DNA of 18,949 nucleotides from Blumeriella jaapii (Eukaryota; Ascomycota; Leotiomycetes; Helotiales; Drepanopezizaceae): positions 1 to 18,949 of the forward strand of contig VWND01000082.1 of NCBI GenBank assembly GCA_009599575.1, read 5' to 3'. Below, in pieces: positions 1 through 10,351 of this stretch (position 1 is the first letter of the stretch; every line of letters begins with the position of its first letter). The notes under the pieces were generated by a model. It saw only the letters and a program-made list of their open reading frames with translations, searched no databases and had not been told where the DNA came from. Made by a program: the position numbers and the translations under genes.

Positions 1-1330
1 AACTTTTGGGTTTTTATAGCAAAGGCCAAAAGGCTGACTTTTTCCGAAGATTTCTTTTTATCGGTTAAATTGATTGCGATATTATAAATTTTGGTTTTTT
101 TTCAATTTAAAATCGTTTTTTCTTCGAATAATTTTAATTTTTTCGTTTTTTTTTAATACAAAAATTTATTTGTTAATAATTTTGTCGAATTTCTTTTTTA
201 TATTAAATAAATCGTTGAATTTCAATTTAATTTTTTGTTTTATAATCTTTTTAATAGCTTCGTCGACGGCTTCGAAGCTAATATATTTATCGATTTATTT
301 TTCGCTTCGCATTGGTGGTAGGCGCTTAGAAGCTGGTATTTTTTAAATAATTTGAACCGGGATGTCGATATCGATATTTTTTATATCGTCGTTAATTTCT
401 TTTATTATAAGCGTTTTTTTAATAGTTTTATCGGTTTTTTTTCGAATTTCAAAATCTTTTTTTTTTTCGATTCTGACGTTTTTTTTTATATCAGCTGGTT
501 TAGCGAATAAAACAAAAGCATTTTGCTTTTTTATAATTCGCTGGCTTAATTGTATAGCTATAATATCTGCAAATGCGATATTTGCATTAGAAATATATAT
601 ATTTGTTTTTCATTTATATATTTAAATTTTATTTATATTTGAGATAAGAGTTTTTTTTTTGATTAGTACGCTTTTTGGGATATTTTTTCTTTTATTAATA
701 AAAATCGTTTTTGCATTTTTCCTGTTTTTTAAACAGTCGTTTTATTTCGTATCTTTTACTTTTAAGCGAATAATGTTTAATCAATTTTAATTTTCAGTTT
801 TATTAAAAAAGCTTATTTCTGCTTTCGTCGGTCCGAAGCAAATCGTTTTATATTTGTTAATATAACAAATACTATTGTTTATACAAAAATTAAATGCTTT
901 ATATTCAAAGCGAATATAAGATTTTTCGCAATGAATTTTTTTATTATTACAGAATTTATATTTAAAATCACGGGGTCTGTTTTAATAATTATTTTTATTA
1001 CTTTGGTAACCGCGATTTTGGTTTTCGCGTTGGTTTTTTTTTTTTCTTTAATAATCGTTATTATAATTAATATTTCGCTGATCCTGATCGCTAATACGAA
1101 AAGATTGCTATTGAACAATTATTACTTTTACGATGGTTTAGCGAAGCTAATCGCTTCGCGCATCTTAAAAAAAATAATTGTTTTAAAGGCTATTTTGGTC
1201 GTTTTTATTATTCGAGTTAACGTAAAAAAGTTTTTTTGCTATTGCATAAAATTTTCGATTTTGCTTTAAAGTTTTTAAATTTTAATATCGGTAAATTTTA
1301 ATACAAAAGTTTCGATATTTTTGTTAAGCT
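1..1330 (-). pseudogene. Gypsy gag C-terminal / gag-pol linker remnant (zinc knuckle to pre-protease)
   Basis: Minus-strand frames around 960-900 read YKFCNNKKIHCEKSY, which resembles a CCHC nucleic-acid-binding knuckle with two cysteines turned into tyrosine (TGY to TAY, a RIP change); the spacing is one residue longer than the standard CX2CX4HX4C, so this is not certain. It is followed by a hydrophilic stretch containing ICYINKYKTICFGPTKAE, a type of sequence seen after the knuckle in fungal gypsy polyproteins. From about 600 to 1 a long minus frame broken only by TAA includes AVDEAIKKIIKQKIKL, similar to the helical region that precedes the retropepsin domain. The protease itself would lie left of base 1. 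The plus-strand hydrophobic ORFs over this stretch are shadows of it. Confidence 0.55.
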
Positions 1331-2460
1331 TTTTCAAGCCAATAAGTTTTGCAAAACGATTAAATAATATAATAACCGATTGTTTTTTAGCGATTTCGGT
1401 AATTTTTAATAGCTGGGCATGTTTTTGCATTAAAACTTTTACGTTTTTTTTGTAAATAAGAAAGGAAAATTTCTTTTAATTTATAGCTTCGATGGTACGT
1501 TCGCTTTGGTTTTATTTAAAAACGAATTTTACAAATTTGAAATACTAATCGAAAGTTTCAGGGTTTTGTTTATTAATTTTAAAATGTTTAATAGTTTTAT
1601 TGCGAATGCTGGTTGAAAAGCCAAATAAAAACAATTTTTTTTACTTAATTTCGCTTAAGACTTTTTTGTTAACGAAAAACGTTAAAAACTTTCGTATAAA
1701 TATAATAATAGATTTTGAGTTTTTTAATTTGACGGATTATTATAACGAACTGCTTAAAAAAAGCGATAGTATCGCGAATTTGTTAGCGATCGTAGTTTCG
1801 GAATTTCGATTTCAAAGCTTTAATTAGCTTACGCCAGTTTCGAGCTTTAATAGCTTTTTATTTATTTATCGATTTGATAATATTTTTAATAATTAAGTTA
1901 TAATAGCGAAAGAGTTTATCGAACATTTCAGTTTTAAAAACTTCGAAATTCTTACAGATTTTTTTATATTTTTCGATAAAATCGGTAATATTGGCGCCAT
2001 TAAATAAAAATGCACTAAAAGAGCCAGAAAAAGGCATGCGGCCTCGTATAAAAAAACGAAAAGCGTCGTTGTTTATAGTATTAATAAAAGTATTGGTAGA
2101 ATTTGAATTAAATAAATGAATATTTTCTGGAATTGCAGATTAAAGGTTTTTAGTATAAAAAAAATCGTTTTTAATAAAGGAGCTATTAAAAAGGTTTTTG
2201 TGTTTTTTAAAAAAATTAAATAAAATAAGATTGCGTTTAAATATTTGGGTAGTGTGTTGAAAAACTTGTTTTTTAATAAGTTAATTAAATTGATATAATA
2301 TTGCTGTATGATTTACGGTTTCGATATTCCGTGGCTTAGGTTAATGCACGTACAGTTATTTTTTTATTATTTTTAATAAAAAGCCGCAAATTGTAATTAC
2401 TATAATTATAAAACGTAAGATCAGAAGGTTAAGTTTTCGCTAGGCGTTTAACTAAAAAAG
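1330..2460 (-). pseudogene. Degenerate Ty3/gypsy gag
   Basis: Gag is the capsid/nucleocapsid precursor that packages the element RNA in cytoplasmic particles. A single minus frame runs through about 2340 to 1560 with stops that are nearly all TAA. In order it shows RMPFSGSFSAFLFNGANITD (about 2043-1981), FIEKYKKICKNFEVFKTEMF (1980-1921), DKLFRYYNLIIKNIIKS and then ARNWRKLIKALKSKFRNYDR followed by QIRDTIAFFKQ (about 1850-1755). The pattern of a target-like NG-x-NITDFIEKY, a conserved DKL-RY and a WR-LIKALK-F with DRQQ-like residues is what I know of fungal gypsy Gag proteins. Many Leu and Pro positions read Phe, as expected from C-to-T change. The start codon is not identifiable; the frame becomes doubtful above 2400. 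The plus ORF at 1600-1827 and the minus ORF at 2452-2640 are not treated as genes. Confidence 0.7.
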
Positions 2461-2820
2461 ATTTAATTCAGAAGGGCCGAGCGCAGCGGTCGAAGCGTAC
2501 GAACCAATATTCGATTTGTTATTTTTAAACAAAAAAGCGATTTTCGAACTTTGAATTTCGCACGGTTTAAAATTGCTTAACCGTAATTTTAAACGTTTCT
2601 GAAATGTATTACATTTTTGTAATTTAATAATTGTGCGCAAAATAAAAAAAGTTATTAAAAGTTTTTTATATAATACAGCTGCGAATAATATTATATGAAA
2701 GGTTTTTTAAGCCGTAATAGCGAAATATCGAAATCGATTTTAATTAAAAATTTAAGAAATGTATCGGCGAATATATAAAAACGAAACACCGAAGTTTGAA
2801 TTTTTACGTAAGTTATCAAA
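2461..2820 (-). other. Gypsy 5' leader between LTR1 and gag
   Basis: This stretch separates LTR1 from the recognisable gag frame on the minus strand. It would hold the primer-binding site and the Gag N-terminus. Directly after the LTR end the minus strand reads TTTGATAACTTACG; no tRNA primer match is convincing because the site would have been altered by RIP. A short minus ORF (2640-2452) is present but is not in the Gag frame and resembles nothing I know. Confidence 0.4.
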
Positions 2821-3077
2821 TGTAAAAATAAATAGGAAAACCAAATTAATACGGCCATATATCGGTAGGTAAAATAGTCTAGGAAATCTCTAGAAAAGAC
2901 TGAAAAAAGGAAAAAAAAAATAAATAAAAGTATAAATTGGATTGCGTGCTTATGATATTATCTAAAGGGGTGCTTTGCTCTTATATCTGTTGAAGATAGT
3001 TAGTGGCAGGGGGTTTCGGAAGGGTCTATGCCTCGACCATAGCTAAAACTACCAACTTTTATTAATACAAGGTATCA
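2821..3077 (-). repeat. 257-bp terminal repeat, copy LTR1
   Basis: This is the first of three copies of a repeat that begins TGTAAAA and ends GTATCA on the plus strand (TGATAC...TTTACA on the minus strand), so it has the TG...CA ends of an LTR. The other copies are at 3647-3903 and 6709-6967. Over the conserved core near the plus-strand left end (AGGAAAACC to about 70 bases in) all differences among the three are transitions. LTR1 keeps the most G and C, so it is the least mutated. Its position just upstream of a minus-strand gag supports a 5' LTR. A TATA-like ATATAAG lies inside on the minus strand. About 13 bp beyond the CA end (CCGTTTTATATT) are also shared by all three copies. Confidence 0.7.
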
Positions 3078-3087
3078 CCGTTTTATA

Positions 3088-3645
3088 TTATTTGCAATTA
3101 TACTACGACGCCAAGCTAATTAAAACTATTTAAAAAGGCTTAGCTTTTTCGTATTTCAGCGCGTTTAAAGCAATGGCCTCGGCTATTTTATCGAATTACA
3201 AAACCGAAAGCTACGGAATAAAAAATAAAATAACTTTTATCAGCTTTTCGATTAAGCAAAAAGTTTTCGTTAAATTCAAAACCCAAAAAACCGACAGCGC
3301 GATATTAATTTATTCGAATAATTATACGACGCAAAAATACAAAAACTATTTCGAAAACGACAATTCGATAAGCAATCTGATATTATTTATATTACGGCGA
3401 AAGCAATTATAGCATTTTCGATAATTTCGATTGCAAACGGTTATTTCCGAATTATTCCGTGGAATAGTCTTTTTTACAGGCCTCGAAGCTTTTTCAAAAG
3501 CATTCGTCGGTAAATAACCGTAATCCGACCTATTAGTCTTACGCGAAGCAAAAGCGTTAATCGGTTTTAATTACGACGAACTAATCGACTACTTTTACGA
3601 TTTTAATATAAAACTTTTCAGCGCCTTTTGTAAAGCGTAGAACCA
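3088..3645 (+). repeat. Inverted fragment of ORF X
   Basis: The plus strand here is homologous to the minus strand of about 4857-4302 in the left ORF X copy and to the matching part of the right copy, so it is an inverted, internal fragment of about 560 bp. It starts at TTATTTGCAATTATAC and ends near GTAGAACCA, immediately before LTR2. It contains a 79-codon open stretch (3173-3412), the longest uninterrupted piece of ORF X in the window, including IKNKITFISFSIKQKVFVKF. It sits between LTR1 and LTR2, where the direct-orientation 3' end of ORF X would be expected. It is a rearranged remnant, not a gene. Confidence 0.8.
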
Positions 3646-3646
3646 T

Positions 3647-3903
3647 TGTAAAAGTAGATAGGAAAACCAGATTGATACGGCCACATATCGGTGGGTAAAA
3701 TAGTCTAGGGAATTTCTAGAAAAAACTGAAAAAAGGAAAAGAAAAATGAATAAAGGTATAAATTGAACTGCGTGCTTATAGTACTATTTAAAGGGGTGCT
3801 TTACTTTTATATCTATTAAAAGTAGTTAATAGCAAAGGATTTCGGAAAGGTTCATGCCTCGACTATAGCTAAAACTATTAATTTTTATTAATACAAAGTA
3901 TTA
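3647..3903 (-). repeat. 257-bp terminal repeat, copy LTR2
   Basis: This is the second copy of the repeat, aligned end to end with LTR1 and LTR3 and differing mainly by C/T and G/A. On the minus strand it lies 117 bp after the stop of the left ORF X copy, where a 3' LTR would be. The 14 bp just before it on the minus strand (AATATAAAACGG) are purine-rich and could be a degraded polypurine tract. Confidence 0.75.
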
Positions 3904-4019
3904 CCGTTTTATATTCTATTTTAAATAATATACGTAATCGTTTTTAATTACGACCAAAAAAAAACATAATTTCAATAAATGTAATTTAATTTATTTTATA
4001 TAATTTAAAAACCAATTAA

Positions 4020-6708
4020 TTAAAAACCGAATTTTTTAATTCTATATTTTTTCGGTTTTTTAATTTGTTTTTAGCTTTTTTGCTATTAGCTTTTGCGAAA
4101 GAATAGCGTTTCGCTTATCGTTTAAATTATTTTTTTATTTTGCTTTTTTAAAAAATGGCTTGATAAAATATTAATCGAAATATCGTTTAAATTTACAAAC
4201 GTTTTTAATAGCTTTTTCGTCGATAATATTATTAAGCGTCGCCGCGACGGATGTTTTTTACGATTTTTTTTCGTAAATAATAAATTTTAACTTTTGAACG
4301 TGGTTTTACGTTTTGTAAAAAGCATTAAAAAATTTTGTATTAAAATCGTAAAAATAATCGATTAATTCGTCGTGATTAAAACCGATTAACGCTTTTGTTT
4401 TACGTAAAACTAATAGGTCGGACTACGGTTATTTACCGACGAATGCTTTTAAAAAAGCTTCGAAGCTTGTAAAAAAAATTATTTTACGAAATGGTTCGGA
4501 AATAATCGTTTGCAATCGAAACCATCGAAAATATTATAATTGCTTTCGCCGTAATACAAATAATATCAGATTATTTATCGGATTATCGTTTTCGAAATAA
4601 TTTTTATATTTTTGCGCCGTATAATTATTCGAATAAATTAGTATTACGCCGTCGGTTTTTTAGGTTTTAAATCTAACGAAAACTTTTTGCTTAATCGAAA
4701 AGCTAATAAAAATTATTTTATTTTTTATTTCGTAATTTTCGGTTTCGTAGTCCGATAAAATAGCCGAGGCCATTGCTTTAAACGCGCTGAAATACGAAAA
4801 AGCCGGGCTTTTTTAAATGATTTTAATTAGCTTAGCGTCGTGGTATAATTGCAAATAAACTTCGATTATTTCCGAATTGTATACGAATGCAGGCAAAACG
4901 TAATAATCGAAAATAGCGTCGATAAAGTTTTCGATTTTTTCTTTTTTTTAAAAGTCGGCGATATCGAATTTTATAATTATAACACGGTCGGAACCAACGA
5001 AACCTAAAGCGATCGAAACGTTAAAATAAGCTACGAAGCGGCAGTTTCCGAGATTTCGAATAATTAAAGCAGCGAAATAAAAGCCGGAGTACATTTTAAA
5101 AGCTTATTAAATAAAATTGTAAAGTATATTAGCGAAAAAAATTATAAGCGCTTTTTGGGTTTTAACCAATCGAAAATAATATTTGTATATAACTACCTTT
5201 TTTTTTTTAAAATATAATAATGGTTTGTTTTTTTCGTTATAAAATTTTACGTAATTAACGAATTCGCAATTTAATTCAAATAAGTTTTAAAATATATTTT
5301 CGGTCGAAAAGCCAAAAAAATCGGCTTTTAGAAATATTCGTTGCTTTTATTTTTTTACGTTTTAGTCGAATTTTATAATCGCGCTAAAAGTTTTAAAATT
5401 TGTTTTAAAATTTGCGTAGCCCAAATAAATCTTCGCACGTGCTTATATAATTCTCGCAGTTTTTCGTCGAAATATAAATTAATTATTAAAGTTAATTTCG
5501 AATACGTCGTAATCCGAATTTTTAATAGCAGCGAATCGATTAACGAAGCCGATAATATTAATTTTTTTTATAATTAAATCGCAGTACGCCGCGTAATACC
5601 GTACGTAAAAATAGCAAAACTTGCCGTTTTTTTTAGCGTTAATATTATTCGTAAAAACGAAATTAAAAAATCGAAGTTTTTTAATAAAAAAAAAGCTCGA
5701 ATAAAAACGGATTACCGTTTTTAAAAAATCTTTTTTATTTTTGCTTTAACGTATTACATTTGCAATTTTCCGAAAAAAGCTTAATTTAATTTTCGTTCGA
5801 AGCAAAAAAAAAAAAAGCTAACGAATTTATTTAATTTTTATATAAAAATATCGAAATAAAACTTTTTTTAAATCGTTTCGTCGTTAAAAACGAAAGTTTT
5901 AAGCAAAATAATTTGATTTTAAACTTTTTATATAATTTCTTTCGCGATAATTTCGATATTTTTTTTTTAGGTTTTTTCGGTCGAATCGTATAATAATCGA
6001 GATTTTAAATGCTTTTATTAAAATTTAAAATATTAGCGATAGCGGTACGACGTTTTTTTAAACGCAGCAAGCGTTTTTTAATATTTGCGTATTTAATTTC
6101 GAAAAATCAGATTCAAAATCGTTTAAGTTTTTTTTTTTCGAAGTGCCGGCGTTTTTTAAATCTGATTTCGTAAAATCGTCGCGTTTTTTATTAATTAGCT
6201 TAAAACTTATAATCCGGCGTCGATTTTCGGCTGTTTTTATTCGCGGTGCCTTTTTTGCTAGCGACGCGAATAATTTTTTTTTTCGAATAAAAAATATTTC
6301 GGAAATATCGGCGCGCTTTTCTACGTTTTTTTATTTTTATTTTTTTTCCGAAATCGTTTTTTTACCGGTATAATAAATTTTTTTATATTCGAATAAGCGG
6401 TTGTTTGCTATTACGCTTTTAATTTCGTTTTCGGATTCGTTTTCGATAATTAGAAATAAAAATCGCCGAATTATTTTAGCTGTTTTAAAAATATTAATTG
6501 CTACTGCGTATGTTTTTTTCGAATTAAACGAAAATAATATTAGCTTTTTCGTTTTTTTCGTCGTCGTAAATTTAAAACGTCGAAATAGCGTCGTTTTTTT
6601 TTATTCGGTATAAAAATGCCGTATTTAACGACGCTTAATCTTTTGCTTTTAAAAAAAAAAATCAGATTTAAAATTTCGCAGCCGATTAAAATTTTTTTTA
6701 GCGATTAT
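4020..6708 (-). pseudogene. ORF X, copy 1 (5'-truncated, unknown protein)
   Basis: A long minus-strand frame can be followed from 6708 to a stop at 4022-4020 through TAA codons and a few shifts. It is not recognised. Visible stretches include a Lys/Arg-rich N-terminal part with FRRFKFTTTKKTKK (about 6590-6545), a central CYFYVRYYAAYCDLIIKKIN then GFVNRF and SDYDVFEINF (about 5610-5490), MYSGFYFAALIIRNLGNCRF and VSIALGFVGSDRV (about 5095-4985), VYNSEIIEVYLQLYHDAKL (about 4885-4825), and a lysine-rich tail ending KKFGF. No reverse transcriptase, DDE, helicase or tyrosine-recombinase signature was seen. Compared with copy 2 it lacks roughly the first 215 codons, cut exactly at the junction with LTR3. 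Confidence 0.6.
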
Positions 6709-6967
6709 TATAAAAGTAGGTAGGAAAACCAGACTGATACGGCCATATGTCGATGGGTAGAATAGTTTAAGGAATCCCTAGAAAAAGCTGAAAAAAGGAA
6801 AAAAAAAATAAATAAAAAAGTATAAATTGAACTGCGTGCCTATAATACTATCTAAAAGAATGCTTTGCTTTTATATTTATTAAAGGTAATTAATAGCAGA
6901 AGGTTTCGGAAAGGTTCATGCCTCGACTATAGCTAAAACTACCAATTTTTATTAATACAAAATATTA
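6709..6967 (-). repeat. 257-bp terminal repeat, copy LTR3 (259 bp)
   Basis: This is the third copy of the repeat. On the minus strand it follows the stop of ORF X copy 2 after 118 bp, with the same purine-rich AATATAAAACGG in front, and is joined directly to the interior of ORF X copy 1. The first bases read TATAAAA instead of TGTAAAA, and the end is TATTA instead of TATCA, both RIP-type transitions that erase the TG/CA termini. Confidence 0.75.
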
Positions 6968-9755
6968 CCGTTTTATATTCTGTCTCAAATAATATATATA
7001 ATCGTTTTTAATTACAATTAAAAAAAAAAACATAACTTTAATAAATGCAATCTAGTTTATTTTATATAATTTAAAAACTAATTAATTAAAAACCGAACTT
7101 TTTAATTCCGCATATTTTCGGTTTTTTTTTTAACCCGTTTTTTGGCTTTTTTTGCTGTTGGCTTTTGCGGAGAAATAGCGTTTCGCTTATCGTTTAAATT
7201 ATTTTATTTATTCTGCTTTTTTAAAAAATGGCTCGATAAAATATTAATCGAAGTATCGTTTAAATCTACGAACGTTTTAATAGCTTTTTCGTCGATAATA
7301 TTATTAAATATCGCCGCGACGGATGCTTTTTACGATTTTTTTTCGTAAATAATAAATTTCAATTTCTGAACGTGATTTTACGCTTTGCAAAAAGCGCTAA
7401 AAAGTTTTATATTAAAATCGTGAAAATAATCGATTAATTCGTCGTAATTGAAATCGATTAACGCTTTTGCTTCGCGTAAAACTAATAGGTCGGATTACGG
7501 TTGTTTGCCGACGAATGCTTTTAAAAGGGTTCCGAAGCCTGTAAAAAAAACTATTTTACGAAACGGTTCGAAAATAATCGTTTGCAATCGAAACCATCGA
7601 AAATGCTATGATTGCTTTCGCCGCAATATAAATAATATTAAATTACTTATCGGATTATCGTTTTCGAAATAGTTTCTGTATTTTTACGCCGTATAATTGT
7701 TCGAATAAATTAGTATTGCGCCGTCGGTTTTTTAGATTTTAAATCTGACGAAAACTTTTTGCTTAATCGAAAAGCTGATAAAAATTATTTTATTTTTATT
7801 TTATAGCTTTCGGTTTCGTAGTCCGATAAAATAGCCGAAGCTATTGTTTTAAACGCGCTAAAATACGAAAAAGCTAAGCTTTTTTAAATGGTTTTAATCA
7901 GCTTAACGTCGTGATGTAATTGCAAATAAGCTTCGATTATTTCCGAATTATATGCGAATGCAAGCAGAACGTAATAATCGAAAATGGCGTCGGTAAAGTT
8001 TTCGATTTTTTTTTTTTTTTAAAAATCGGCGATATCGAATTTTATAATTGTAATACGGTCGGGGCCAGCGAAACCTAAAACGATCGGAACGTTAAAATAT
8101 GCTACGAAGCGGCAGTTTTCAGAGTTTCGGATAATTAAAGCAGCGAAATAAAGGCCGGAGTGCATTTTAAAAGCTTATTAAATAAAATTATAAAATATAT
8201 TAGCGAAAAAAGCTGTAAGTGTTTTTTAGGTTTTAATTAGTCGGAAATAATGCTTATATATAATTATTTTTTTTTTTATAAAATGCAGCAGTAATTTGTT
8301 TTCTCCGTTATAAGCTTTTACGTGGTTAACGAATTCGCAGCTTAATTTAAATAAATTTTAAAATATACTTTCGGTCGAAAAGCCAAAAAAATCGGCTTTT
8401 AGAAATATTCGTTGCTTTTACTTTTCCACGTTTTAATCGAGCTTTATAATCGCGTTAAAAACTTTAGAATCTGCTTTAAAATTTATATAGCCTAAATAAA
8501 CTTTAGCACGCGCTAAATAATTTTCGTAATTTTTCGTCGGAATATAAACTAATTATTAAAGTTAATTTCGAATACGTCGTAGTCCGAATTTTTAATAATA
8601 GCGAATCGATTAGCGAAGCCGATAATATCGATTTTTTTTATAATTAAATCGCAGTACGCCGCGTAACAGCGTATATAAAAATAGCAAAACTTGCCGTTTT
8701 TTTTGGCGTTAATATTATTTATAAAAACGAAATTAAAAAATCGAAGTTTTTTAACGAAGAAAAGCTCGAATAAAAACGGGTCACCGTTTTTAAAAGTTTT
8801 TTTTATTTGTTTTAGCGTATTATATTTGCAATTTTCCGAAAAAAACTTAATTTAGTTTTCGTTCGAAGCAAAAAAAAAAAAGCTGACGGATTTATTTAGC
8901 TTTTATATAAAAATATCGAAATAAAACTTTTGAATTGTTTCGTCGTCGAAAGCGAAAGTTTTAAGCAAAGTAATTTAATTTTATGCTTTTTGTATAATTT
9001 TTTCCGTAATAACTTCGATATTTTTTTCCAAGCTTTTTCGGTCGAATCGCGTAATGGTCGAAATCTTAAATGCTTTTATTAAAATCTGAAATATTAGCGG
9101 TTCGACGTTTTTAAACGCAGCAAGCGTTTTTAATATTTGCGTATTTAATTTCGAAAAATCAGATTTAAAATCGTTTAAATTTTTTCTTTTCGAAATACTA
9201 AGGTTTTTTAAATTTAATTTTATAAAATCGTCGCGTTTTTTATTAACTAGCTTAAAGCTTATAATTCGGCGTTGATTTCCGGCTGTTTTTATTCGCGGTG
9301 CTTTTTTTGCTAACGACGCGAATAGTTTTTTTCTTCGAACAAAAAGGATTTCGAAAGTATCGGCGCGCTTTTTTACGTTTTTTGTTTTTACTTTTTCCGA
9401 AATCGTTTTTATAAATACAATAAGCTTTTTGTATTCGAATAGGCGGTTGTTTGCTATTACGCTTTTAATTTCGTTTTTTAATTCGTTTTCGATAATTAAA
9501 AGTAAAAATCGTTAAATTGTTTTAGCTGTTTTAAAAATATTAATTGCTATCGCGTATATCTTTTCGAATTAAACGAAAATAATATTAGCTTTTTCGTTTT
9601 TTTCGTCGTCGTAGATTTAAAATATCGAAATAGCGTCGTTTTTTTTCTTCGATATAAAAATGCCGCATTTAGCGACATTTAATTTTTTGTTTTAAAAAAA
9701 AATCAGATTTAGGGTTTCGCAACCGATTAAAACTTTTTTTAGCGATTGCATAACG
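6709..9755 (-). repeat. Tandem unit 2 (3.05 kb)
   Basis: This is the right direct repeat, comprising LTR3, spacer and ORF X 3' part, collinear with 3647-6708 at an offset of about 3,060-3,070 bp. The homology stops near AGCGATTGCA (about 9748), although the ORF X frame runs on to the right. This is the pattern expected of a simple local tandem duplication of the last 3 kb of an element (order A-B-B-C). Confidence 0.85.
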
Positions 9756-10351
9756 TCGTCGACCAATTTGCAAACAGTTGTAAAAAGGCTTGTAAACCTG
9801 CGGGCCTTTAGATTATTAGCTTTTAGAACTTACGTTTTAAAAATATAAGCGTTTAATATTTAAACTTTTTTTTTAATAAAAATAATAATTTCGAAAAAAC
9901 GAGCGAAATGCCGAAATAAAATAACACCGGTGATTTTGCTAAAAACGTATTTTTAAATATTTTTTTTTCGTTGATTTGGCAAAAAGCGCAAAATTCGGTC
10001 TATTATTTTTTTTTTATTATTTCGAGCTTTTTTTGCTTCGGCGAAAGTTTTTAAAGCGTTATCGTAATTCAGCAGAAATTTATCGTAATTAAAGCTTTTG
10101 CAAACGAATTCAGTTTTAACGAAGCTTTCGTAATCGAATAAAAATTCGTTAACGTTTTTAATTATTATATCGAATTGTTTTATAAACGTTTTTTACGAAA
10201 GCAGCTTATTGGTTTGAAATAGCGGCATTATATGCTTGCTTAAACTCGGAAAAATTGCGTATAATAATTCCGTTCTAAAATAAATTAAAAATAAGTTTGC
10301 TAAATTTAGCAACGCTTTGCTTAGGGAACGATATAATATCGATAAATTTAT
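7086..10351 (-). pseudogene. ORF X, copy 2 (longest copy, unknown protein of about 1,090 codons)
   Basis: The minus frame can be read from about 10351, where an ATA followed by NLSILYRSLSKALLNLAN may be a former ATG (TG to TA), to the stop at 7088-7086. N-terminal stretches absent from copy 1 include LFLIYFRTELLYAIFPSLSK, FIKQFDIIIKNVNEFLFDYE and NYDNALKTFAEAKKARNN (about 10310-9990). The rest parallels copy 1, with a basic middle region and a short lysine-rich C-terminus. In-frame stops are nearly all TAA, as if from CAA, CAG or TGG codons. An ATG at 10228 is an alternative start. I do not recognise the family. It lies 0.5 kb downstream of a gypsy integrase in the same orientation and 118 bp before LTR3, suggesting it is cargo or an extra ORF of that retrotransposon. 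Confidence 0.6.

Larger units (their letters stand above)
1..3077 (-). mobile_element. Ty3/gypsy LTR retrotransposon, 5' part, RIP-degraded (copy A)
   Basis: Read on the minus strand from 3077 down to 1, this segment has the order expected of the 5' part of an LTR retrotransposon: a 257-bp repeat starting TG and ending CA (LTR1), a leader of about 350 bp, a gag frame, a zinc-knuckle-like region, and a linker that should run into protease beyond the window edge. The Gag is of the fungal Ty3/gypsy type, judged from motifs visible through the mutations. Pol is outside the window, so the superfamily call rests on Gag. CpA/TpG depletion and TAA stops show RIP; nothing here can be expressed as an intact protein. 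Confidence 0.72.
3647..6708 (-). repeat. Tandem unit 1 (3.06 kb)
   Basis: This is the left of two head-to-tail direct repeats. It comprises LTR2, a 117-bp spacer and the 3' part of ORF X, and it matches 6709-9755 along its whole length with few indels. In the sample I aligned around 4410-4530 against 7480-7600 every substitution is a transition. The unit ends at AGCGATTATTA, where LTR3 begins abruptly; in unit 2 the matching position (about 9748) instead continues into more ORF X coding sequence. Confidence 0.85.

Noticed and set aside
74..1269. Plus-strand hydrophobic ORFs that look like small membrane proteins
   Set aside because: They are antisense shadows of the lysine- and isoleucine-rich minus-strand gypsy frame; Phe/Ile/Leu richness follows from AT-rich composition.
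2990..3060. tRNA-like or Pol III A/B-box resemblance inside the 257-bp repeat (TAGTTAGTGGC and GGTCTATGCC)
   Set aside because: The matches to the boxes are loose, the spacing is too short, and no cloverleaf forms; the TG...CA ends and the position favour an LTR.
3647..6967. A complete small LTR element with LTR3 as 5' and LTR2 as 3' LTR
   Set aside because: The interior begins in the middle of ORF X with no leader or primer site, and copy 2 shows the frame normally extends further, so a tandem duplication explains it better.
6143..7672. Plus-strand ORFs of 68-76 codons over the tandem units
   Set aside because: They lie antisense to ORF X and are not kept open at the matching positions of both units, so they are not independent genes.
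3647..9755. CRISPR-like or satellite array
   Set aside because: The repeat unit is 3 kb with only two copies and contains coding remnants; there are no short spaced repeats.
9783..9810. Possible hairpin AAAGGC...GCCTTT
   Set aside because: It has only 6-bp arms inside the ORF X frame and is probably chance.
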